From the NCBI GenBank assembly GCA_021802025.1, contig JAKABC010000105.1, positions 1-6,019 on the forward strand: a stretch of DNA of 6,019 bases, given 5' to 3'. This document shows, piece by piece, positions 1 through 5,269 of the stretch. A program made the translations under genes and the position numbers. Source of the DNA: Actinomycetes bacterium (lineage in GTDB: Bacteria; Actinomycetota; Acidimicrobiia; Acidimicrobiales; RAAP-2). The notes beneath the pieces are model-generated. The model was given only the letters and a program-made list of their open reading frames with translations. It was not told the origin of the DNA and did not search any database. How positions within the stretch are numbered: position 1 is the stretch's first letter; each line of letters opens with the position of its first letter.

Positions 1-315
1 CGGTGTGGAATCGAGCGCGAGCTCGATCATCACCGCCAGGGAGCCCTTCATGTCGCACGCGCCGACTCCCTCGAGTCGGTCCCCCACCACGCGAGCGAGG
101 GCGGCGTCGCCCGGCACGGTGTCGAGGTGCCCCGCGACGAGGCGCCGGTGCGCGTGGGTGCCGGTCGTGCGCGCCACCACGTTGTCTCCCACCCGCTCGA
201 CCTCGAGGTGGGTGGCGCCGCCGAGGCTCGCCGCGACGAGCGTGGCCAGGCTCGCCTCCCCGCGGCTCACCGAGGGAGTAGCGACCAACTCGAGGGCCGC
301 CTCGAGTCGGGTCAC
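1..315 (-). CDS. dapE: Succinyl-diaminopimelate desuccinylase, N-terminal part (runs off the left edge)
   Basis: This zinc-dependent M20-family amidohydrolase would cleave N-succinyl-LL-diaminopimelate to LL-DAP and succinate, in the cytoplasm. Only the first 105 codons are present, and the frame is open to base 1. Visible motifs are GHLDTVP (residues 62-68, with presumed metal ligand His63 and Asp65) and GVGACDMKGSLAVM (83-96), in which Asp88 is the expected bridging metal ligand. The general-base Glu pair and the dimerisation lid domain would lie outside the window. The two motifs are only about 23 residues apart, shorter than I recall for E. coli DapE and like the Gram-positive/actinobacterial type. 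The GTG start at 313-315 overlaps the dapD TGA (312-314) as GTGA, which suggests translational coupling. No Shine-Dalgarno sequence is visible. Another M20 peptidase is possible from motifs alone, but the dap neighbours make DapE by far the likeliest. Confidence 0.9.
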   Translation of the reverse strand, partial: MTRLEAALELVATPSVSRGEASLATLVAASLGGATHLEVERVGDNVVARTTGTHAHRRLVAGHLDTVPGDAALARVVGDRLEGVGACDMKGSLAVMIELALDSTP

Positions 316-1133
316 GTCGCGACGCCGTGGTCGCGCAGGATCGCGTTCAGGCGCGCCTTGTCGTGGCGCTCGCCCTCCTCGAGCCGTCGGATGATGAGCA
401 CGCAGGGCAGGTAGAACTCCCCCCCGGGGAACTCCCGGCGCCGACTGGCGGCGATGGCCACGCAGTAGTCGGGGACGTGCCCGCGCGAGACCTCCTCGCC
501 CGTGGCGGCGTCGATGACCGGGATCGACGGGTTGAGGAGGGAGCCCGCGCCGAGCACCGAGCCCCGCCCGACCCGGGCGCCCTCGACCACCATGCACCGG
601 CTGAAGATCATCGCGTCGTCCTCGATGACCACCGGGACCGCGTTGGCCGGTTCGAGCACTCCGCCGATGCCCACCCCGCCGGCGAGGTGGACGTTCGCCC
701 CGATCTGGGCGCAGCTGCCAACCGTCGCCCAGGTGTCGACCATCGTGTTCTCACCCACCCAGGCCCCGACGTTCACGTAGCTGGGCATCAGCACGACCCC
801 GGGGGCGAGGTAGCTGCCCCGACGGGCCGAGGCGCCGGGCACCACCCGCACGCCGCGGCGCTCGTAGTCGTGCTTGAGCTCGAGCTTGTCCAGGTACTCG
901 AAGGGTCCCACCTCGACCCGCTCGAGCCCGCGCAGCCGAAAGAGCAGCAGGATCGCCTGGCGCACCCACTCGTGGACGACGACCTCGCCGTCGCGCACCT
1001 CGGCGACGCGGACCTGACCGTCGTCGAGCTGGGCGAGGACGAGCTCGGCGTCGCGGCGGGCCTCGTGGTTCTGGGGGGTCATCGCCCCGATCTCGTCGAA
1101 CCAACGGCCGATGCGGGTCTCGAGGTCGCTCAC
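312..1133 (-). CDS. dapD: Tetrahydrodipicolinate N-succinyltransferase (E. coli-type DapD)
   Basis: This enzyme transfers succinyl from succinyl-CoA to tetrahydrodipicolinate, giving N-succinyl-2-amino-6-ketopimelate, the entry step of the succinylase branch. The protein has 273 residues, close to the roughly 274 of E. coli DapD. An N-terminal helical domain (about 1-95) is followed by a left-handed beta-helix of hexapeptide repeats (about 100-205) and a C-terminal strand region. Signature stretches are LMPSYVNVGAWV (115-126), MVDTWATVGSCAQIG (131-145) and GGVGIGGVLEP (152-162). Asp133 and Glu184 sit where the catalytic Asp and Glu of the family are expected. The GTG at 1131-1133 is the first start codon after the in-frame dapC stop at 1182-1184, and the N-terminus aligns with E. 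coli without extension. The gene follows dapC by 48 bases and overlaps dapE by 4. Its motifs are those of the E. coli class, not of the longer mycobacterial DapD. Confidence 0.95.
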   Translation of the reverse strand: MSDLETRIGRWFDEIGAMTPQNHEARRDAELVLAQLDDGQVRVAEVRDGEVVVHEWVRQAILLLFRLRGLERVEVGPFEYLDKLELKHDYERRGVRVVPGASARRGSYLAPGVVLMPSYVNVGAWVGENTMVDTWATVGSCAQIGANVHLAGGVGIGGVLEPANAVPVVIEDDAMIFSRCMVVEGARVGRGSVLGAGSLLNPSIPVIDAATGEEVSRGHVPDYCVAIAASRRREFPGGEFYLPCVLIIRRLEEGERHDKARLNAILRDHGVAT

Positions 1134-1168
1134 CGCGCCATGGTACCGAGCGGATCGCGACGGGTCGG
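1134..1168 (-). promoter_or_regulatory. Candidate leaderless promoter in front of dapD
   Basis: On the minus strand TACCAT (1145-1140) fits the actinobacterial -10 consensus TANNNT. Exactly six bases (GGCGCG, 1139-1134) separate it from the GTG start of dapD, so transcription would begin at or beside the G of GTG and give a leaderless mRNA. Seventeen bases upstream is CCGACC (1168-1163), which shares only GAC with TTGACA. This is the only non-coding gap longer than 4 bases in the window, and dapD has no ribosome binding site, which fits leaderless translation. The -35 match is weak and a TANNNT can arise by chance, so this is a hypothesis. Confidence 0.35.
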
Positions 1169-1172
1169 ATCC
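1152..1172 (-). promoter_or_regulatory. Imperfect inverted repeat (hairpin or operator-like) between dapC and dapD
   Basis: The arms GGATC (1172-1168 read on minus) and GATCC (1156-1152) are complementary. Inside them CGA and TCG pair around a CCCG loop, with one unpaired C, giving eight pairs in 21 bases. It covers the putative -35 of dapD. No U-tract follows, so it is not an intrinsic terminator. It could be an mRNA-processing or stabilising hairpin, an operator, or chance in GC-rich DNA. Confidence 0.3.
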
Positions 1173-1181
1173 TGCGGGGAG

Positions 1182-2291
1182 CTATCCGACTACGCCCTCC
1201 AGCCGGCGCGCCACGCGCTCGATCGCCTCGTCGGGGGCGACCATGGCCACGCGCACGTAGGGCGCACCGGCCGGGCCGTAGAGCTCGCCCGGGCTTGCCA
1301 CCACCCCCGCGCGCGCGGCCAGTCGCTCGGCGAGGGCCCAGCCGTCCCCACCCTCGTCCCGGGCCCAGAGGTAGAACGAGCCGGCCGGCCGGGGCGCGTC
1401 GACCCCGAACGCGAAGAGCGCCGCCGCCATCCGCTCGAGGCGGGCGCGGTAGCGCGCGCGCTGGGCCTCGACGTGGGCCTCGTCGCCGTAGGCGGCGACG
1501 ACCGCGGCCTGGACCGGACCGGCCACCATCAGGCCCGCGTGCTGGCGCAGAGCCCGCAGGTACTCCACGACCTCCCCGTCGCCGGCGTAGAAGCCGGCGC
1601 GCAGCCCCGCGAGGTTCGAGCGCTTCGAGACCGAGTGCAACGCCAGCACCCCCGCGCTGCCGTGCTCGAGGATGGTGCGCGCCGGTCCCTCCCAGGTGAA
1701 GTCGGCGTAGCACTCGTCACTCACCACGAGCACCCCACGCGCCCGTCCCCACGCCGCCACCGCGCCGAGGTCCTCGAGGGCCCCGGTGGGGTTCGCGGGC
1801 GAGTTGGCCCACAGCACGAGGGCCCGCTCGGCGTCGCCGTCGTCGATCGCCGCGAGGTCGAGCCGGCCGTCGCGCAGCGGCACCGCTACCGCGCGCAGCC
1901 CCGCCAGGGTCGCGCCCATCGCGTAGGTGGGGTAGCTGACGGCCGGGTAGAGCACGGTGTCGCGCCCGGGTGAGCGCAGGTGCAAAAAGCCCGCGAGGCT
2001 GGCGACGAACTCCTTGGTGCCCACACAGACCGCCAGCCCCTCGGGCGCCGAGCCGAGCGCGAAGCGCCGGGCGAGCCACTCACCGGCCGCGCGGCGCAGG
2101 TCGGCCGTCCCGGCCGAGGGCGGGTAGCCCCGCGCCCCGCTCGCCGCGGCCAGCGCCGCGAGGGCCGCCTCGGGGGGCGGGTCGACGGGCGTGCCGATCG
2201 AGAGGTCCACCGCTCCCCCGTCGTGGCGCGCGGCGACGCGCGTTATCCCCGCGAGCCGCTCGTAGGGGTAGGGCGGCGGGACGAAGCTCAC
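1182..2291 (-). CDS. dapC: PLP-dependent class I/II aminotransferase, probable N-succinyldiaminopimelate aminotransferase
   Basis: The probable role is the glutamate-dependent transamination of N-succinyl-2-amino-6-ketopimelate to N-succinyl-LL-DAP, between DapD and DapE. The protein has 369 residues and fold-type I features. These are VDLSIGTPVDPPP near the N-terminus (28-40), NSPANPTG (163-170), SDECYADF (191-198, with the cofactor-ring Asp192 and Tyr195), and SVSKRSNLAGLRAGF (220-234, with Schiff-base Lys223 and phosphate-binding Arg231). Arg347 in YVRVAM is the likely substrate-carboxylate arginine. The SxSKRSNLAG form and the GTPVDP opening are what I recall for actinobacterial DapC. The start is GTG at 2289-2291, overlapping the hflX TGA as GTGA. 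The stop is TAG at 1182-1184. Motifs alone cannot exclude another class I aminotransferase such as an aspartate/prephenate type, but the position directly before dapD and dapE supports DapC. Confidence 0.85.
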   Translation of the reverse strand: MSFVPPPYPYERLAGITRVAARHDGGAVDLSIGTPVDPPPEAALAALAAASGARGYPPSAGTADLRRAAGEWLARRFALGSAPEGLAVCVGTKEFVASLAGFLHLRSPGRDTVLYPAVSYPTYAMGATLAGLRAVAVPLRDGRLDLAAIDDGDAERALVLWANSPANPTGALEDLGAVAAWGRARGVLVVSDECYADFTWEGPARTILEHGSAGVLALHSVSKRSNLAGLRAGFYAGDGEVVEYLRALRQHAGLMVAGPVQAAVVAAYGDEAHVEAQRARYRARLERMAAALFAFGVDAPRPAGSFYLWARDEGGDGWALAERLAARAGVVASPGELYGPAGAPYVRVAMVAPDEAIERVARRLEGVVG

Positions 2292-3565
2292 GCCACCCGC
2301 CAGGGGGCGAAGCGGGCGACGGCCACCTCGTCCAAGACGACCTCGAGCACCACGGCCCCCTCCTCGTTGCGCGAGGAGAGGACCTCACCCTCGCGGTGGA
2401 CCGCGGCCACCAGGTCGCCGCGCTCGAAGGGCAGGCGCAGGCTCACGGCCCGGTCGTGGGCCCGCAGCCCGGCCGCGAGGGCCCCGACGACGGCCGGGAG
2501 GTTCTCCCCGGTCACCGCCGAGCACCAGACGCCCCCGGGGTGGCGCGCGGCGAGCTCGCGGGCGCGCCCCTGGGCGAGGTCGCACTTGTTGAACACCAGC
2601 AGCTCGGGCACGTCGGCCGCGCCGATCTGGTCGAGCACGGCGCGCACGGCGGCGATCTGCTCCTCGGCGTGCTCGCTCGAGCCGTCGACCACGTGGACCA
2701 GGAGGTCGGCCAGGCGCACCGAGTCGAGCGTGCTCATGAACGCCTCGACGAGCTCGTGGGGCAGGTTGGAGATGAACCCAACGGTGTCGGTCGCGAGCAC
2801 CGTCTCACCCCCGGGCAGGGCGAGCTGGCGGGTCCGCGGGTCCAGCGTGGCGAACAGGCGGTTCTCGGTGAGGACCCCGGCGCCGGTGAGGGCGTTGAGC
2901 ATCGAGGACTTGCCGGCGTTGGTGTAGCCCACCAGGGTCACCTCGCGGTGACGGCCGCGGGCGCGCCCCTGGCGCTGGACCCGGCGGGTCCGGTCGACGA
3001 CGCGCAGCTCGGCCTTGATGTGGTGGATGCGCTGGACGAGCCGGCGCCGGTCGACCTCGAGCTGGGTCTCGCCCGGGCCGCGCGTGCCGATCCCGCCGGC
3101 CTGCTGGGAGAGCGAGCCCCCGGCCCGGCGCAGCCGGGGCAGGCGATACTCGAGCAGGGCCAGCTCCACCTGGGCCTTGCCCTCGGGGGTGCGGGCGTTC
3201 TGGGCGAAGATGTCGAGGATCACCGCCGTCCGGTCGATCGCGGTGCGCCCGAGGATCGCCTCGAGGTTGCGCTGCTGGGCCGGGCTGAGGGCGTGCTCGA
3301 AGACGACCGTGTCGGCGTCGACCTCGTAGCAGAGCTCGCGCAGCTCCTCGGCCTTGCCCGAGCCCACGAAGGTGGCCGGGTCGGGTCGATCCCGGCGCTG
3401 GATGATGCGCCCGCGCACCTCGGCGCCGGCGGTCTTGACGAGCTCGGCCAGCTCGTCGAGCTGGCGGCCGAGCTCCTCGACGGCGTCGCCGGGGAAGAGC
3501 ACGCCCACCAGGACGATCTTCTCCTTGATCTCCCGCGAGATGAGGCTCGAGGGCTGGTAGGTCAC
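2288..3565 (-). CDS. hflX: GTPase HflX, ribosome-associated
   Basis: HflX is a translation-factor-class GTPase that binds the 50S subunit or 70S ribosomes and, in studied bacteria, splits stalled ribosomes under stress. The protein has 425 residues, the usual length. The N-terminal HflX domain (about 15-180) includes FVGSGKAEEL (66-75), DRTAVILDIFAQNARTPEGK (111-130) and GGIGTRGPGETQLE (157-170). The G domain has G1 GYTNAGKS (213-220), switch I LFATLDPRTR (237-246), G3 DTVGF (260-264), G4 NKCD (326-329) and G5 SAVTG (349-353). A C-terminal domain follows from about 370. I chose the GTG at 3563-3565, which overlaps the dapF TGA as GTGA. The frame stays open upstream to a possible start near 3736, but that would add an Arg/Gly-rich tail inside dapF that looks like out-of-frame translation. 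The dapF-hflX order also occurs in mycobacteria. Confidence 0.96.
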   Translation of the reverse strand: MTYQPSSLISREIKEKIVLVGVLFPGDAVEELGRQLDELAELVKTAGAEVRGRIIQRRDRPDPATFVGSGKAEELRELCYEVDADTVVFEHALSPAQQRNLEAILGRTAIDRTAVILDIFAQNARTPEGKAQVELALLEYRLPRLRRAGGSLSQQAGGIGTRGPGETQLEVDRRRLVQRIHHIKAELRVVDRTRRVQRQGRARGRHREVTLVGYTNAGKSSMLNALTGAGVLTENRLFATLDPRTRQLALPGGETVLATDTVGFISNLPHELVEAFMSTLDSVRLADLLVHVVDGSSEHAEEQIAAVRAVLDQIGAADVPELLVFNKCDLAQGRARELAARHPGGVWCSAVTGENLPAVVGALAAGLRAHDRAVSLRLPFERGDLVAAVHREGEVLSSRNEEGAVVLEVVLDEVAVARFAPWRVA

Positions 3566-4341
3566 GCCTCGAGCCACTCGACGTTGGCGACGAAGCGCAC
3601 CGGGCCGGCCAGCGTGGCGCGCGCGCCCTCGAGGGTCACGCGCAGGTCGCCCCCCGGGTTCGCCACCTCGACGACGTCGCCGACCAGTCCGGCGCGCCGC
3701 GCCACGGCCGCCGCGGCGCACGACCCCGTCCCGCACGCGAGCGTCCAGCCCACGCCGCGCTCGATGACCCGCATCGAGAGCCGCTCGGGCGACTCGACGC
3801 GCACGAACTCGACGTTCGCCCCGCCGAGCGCGCCGGCCAGCCGGGCGGCCAGCGCCTCGCGGGATGGGTCGTCGAGGTCGGGGTCGTCGAGCACCACCAC
3901 GTGGGGGTTGCCGACGAACGCCGCCCCCAGGGCGCCCTCGGGGGCCGGGACGAAGGAGACCTCGCCCATGGAAACCTCGCCGTAGCCGCTCGTCAACTCC
4001 GAGTCCGGGTCCATGCGCAAGGTGACCGTGCGCGCGCCGGCGTCGGTGTCGATCTCGAGCGCCTCGTCCGAGGTGCCGACGGCCCGGCGCACCGCGGCGG
4101 CCAGACAGCGCGCGCCGTTACCCGACATCTCGGCCCGCGAGCCGTCGGCGTTGAAGAGGGTCATGTGCACCCGTGGGCCGAGCGAGGCCACGATCAGCCC
4201 GTCGGCCCCGACGCCCGTCGTGCGCGCGCACGCCGCGCGCACCCGTTCCGGGGTCCACCACGAGGGCCGGCCGTAGAGCTGGACGTCGACCAAGAAGTCG
4301 TTGCCGGCCCCGTGCCACTTCTGGAGGCTGCGCAGTGCCAC
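3562..4341 (-). CDS. dapF: Diaminopimelate epimerase with Ser at the first catalytic Cys position
   Basis: DapF interconverts LL-DAP and meso-DAP without a cofactor, using two opposed catalytic cysteines. The protein has 259 residues and two symmetric halves. Family features are KWHGAGNDF (8-16), NADGSRAEMSGNGARC (64-79), GNPHVVV (144-150), NVEFV (176-180), ERG (194-196) and LACGTGSCAA (201-210). The second catalytic Cys is present (Cys203). At residue 73, where the family has Cys, the codon at 4125-4123 is TCG, Ser. The usual Glu in the GET of the second half is Trp199. Other ligand residues (Asn14, Asn64, Asn145, Asn176, Glu194, Arg195) are intact and there is no frameshift, so the gene looks functional. 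I chose GTG at 4339-4341, four bases after the miaA stop. An upstream GTG at 4366-4368 would add nine residues and overlap miaA. The stop overlaps the hflX start. Confidence 0.94.
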   Translation of the reverse strand: MALRSLQKWHGAGNDFLVDVQLYGRPSWWTPERVRAACARTTGVGADGLIVASLGPRVHMTLFNADGSRAEMSGNGARCLAAAVRRAVGTSDEALEIDTDAGARTVTLRMDPDSELTSGYGEVSMGEVSFVPAPEGALGAAFVGNPHVVVLDDPDLDDPSREALAARLAGALGGANVEFVRVESPERLSMRVIERGVGWTLACGTGSCAAAAVARRAGLVGDVVEVANPGGDLRVTLEGARATLAGPVRFVANVEWLEA

Positions 4342-4345
4342 GGAC

Positions 4346-5269
4346 CTAGTCTCGCACCGCGGCGGCACGGACGAGCACCGCCTCGACGCGGGCGCGGGCG
4401 TGCGCGGGGTCGTCGAACCACTCGACGCGCGGGTCGCGGTCGAACCAGGCGAGCTGGCGGCGCGCCAGTCGACGCGAGGCGACGAGGGCCCGCTCGACGC
4501 ACGCCTCCAGGGGCTCGCCCCTCTCGACGTGGGCGAGCAGCTCGCGGTAGCCCACGGCCTGGCGCGCCGTGCGCGAGAGGCCCCGGGGCGAGCCGGCCAG
4601 GCGCGCCACCTCCTCCACCAGCCCGGCCCCGAGCCAGGCGGCGAAACGCGCCTCGATGCGCCGGTCGATCTCGGCGAGCTCGACGCGCAGACCCACCTGG
4701 GTCACGCGCACCGGCCCGTAGGTGGCGAGCCCCTGGCCGAAGCTCGAGAAGGGTCGCCCGCTGCCTCGCACCACCTCGAGGGCGCGCACCACGCGCCTCG
4801 CGTTGCTCGGCTCGAGTCGTGCGGCCGCCACGGGGTCGACCCGGGCCAGCTCCTCGTACAGGGCGCCTAGGTCGCTCTCGGCCTCGAGCTCGAGGCGTTT
4901 GCGCACCTCGGGGTAGACCCCGGGGATCGCCAGGTCGTCGAGCACGGCGCGGTGGTACAAACCGGTGCCCCCGACGTAGAGCGTCGCGTGGCCCCGCGAC
5001 GCGATGTCCGCGGCGGCCGTGCGGGCCCAGCGCTGGAAGAGCGCCACGGTGCACTCCTCGTCGGGGTCGAGCACGTCGAGCAGGTGGTAGGCCACCTCGC
5101 GGCGCTCCGCGAGGGTCGCCTTGGCGGTGGCGAGGTCCATCCCCCGATAGACGGCCATCGCGTCGACGCTCACGACCTCGACCTCGCCGGCCGAGTCGCG
5201 CGCCAGCGCGTGGGCCAGCCGGGACTTGCCCGAGGCGGTCGCCCCCACCAGGGCGACGGCCCGGCTCAC
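4346..5269 (-). CDS. miaA: tRNA dimethylallyltransferase
   Basis: MiaA transfers a dimethylallyl group from DMAPP to N6 of A37 in tRNAs that read U-starting codons, making i6A, the substrate of MiaB. The protein has 307 residues, a normal length. Motifs in order are P-loop GATASGKS (9-16), VDAMAVYRGMDLATAK (35-50, with the expected catalytic Asp36), YHLLDVLDPDEE (61-72), VGGTGLY (99-105), NARRVVRALEV (156-166), RQAVGYRELL (236-245) and ARRQLAWFDRDPRVEWF (269-285), the C-terminal tRNA-contact signature. The GTG start at 5267-5269 overlaps the miaB TGA as GTGA, and the P-loop begins at residue 9, so no longer start is needed. It ends in TAG at 4346-4348, four bases before dapF. No Shine-Dalgarno sequence is evident. 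Confidence 0.96.
   Translation of the reverse strand: MSRAVALVGATASGKSRLAHALARDSAGEVEVVSVDAMAVYRGMDLATAKATLAERREVAYHLLDVLDPDEECTVALFQRWARTAAADIASRGHATLYVGGTGLYHRAVLDDLAIPGVYPEVRKRLELEAESDLGALYEELARVDPVAAARLEPSNARRVVRALEVVRGSGRPFSSFGQGLATYGPVRVTQVGLRVELAEIDRRIEARFAAWLGAGLVEEVARLAGSPRGLSRTARQAVGYRELLAHVERGEPLEACVERALVASRRLARRQLAWFDRDPRVEWFDDPAHARARVEAVLVRAAAVRD

Noticed and set aside
1134..1181. Intrinsic terminator between dapC and dapD
   Set aside because: The inverted repeat there is short and bulged and has no run of U after it.
751..1713. Minus-strand 320-codon frame across the dapC-dapD junction
   Set aside because: It is out of frame with both enzymes and composed of Arg/Gly/Ala-rich sequence. 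It has no independent support.
327..1973. Long plus-strand open frame of 548 codons opposite dapD and dapC
   Set aside because: It lies antisense to two clear enzymes, has a low-complexity His/Asp/Arg/Gly-rich translation with no domain, and is expected in GC-rich DNA where stop codons are rare.
3566..3736. A 57-residue N-terminal extension of HflX
   Set aside because: The residues are Arg/Gly-rich and overlap the conserved end of dapF. The GTG at 3565 gives a normal 425-residue protein and the same GTGA junction seen elsewhere.
1970..3985. Plus-strand open frame of 671 codons opposite dapC, hflX and dapF
   Set aside because: It spans three well-recognised minus-strand genes and translates to Arg/Gly/Ala-rich sequence without motifs. 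It is a shadow of codon bias.
4342..4368. Upstream GTG start for dapF adding nine residues
   Set aside because: It would overlap miaA by 23 bases and adds residues ahead of an N-terminus that already fits the family.
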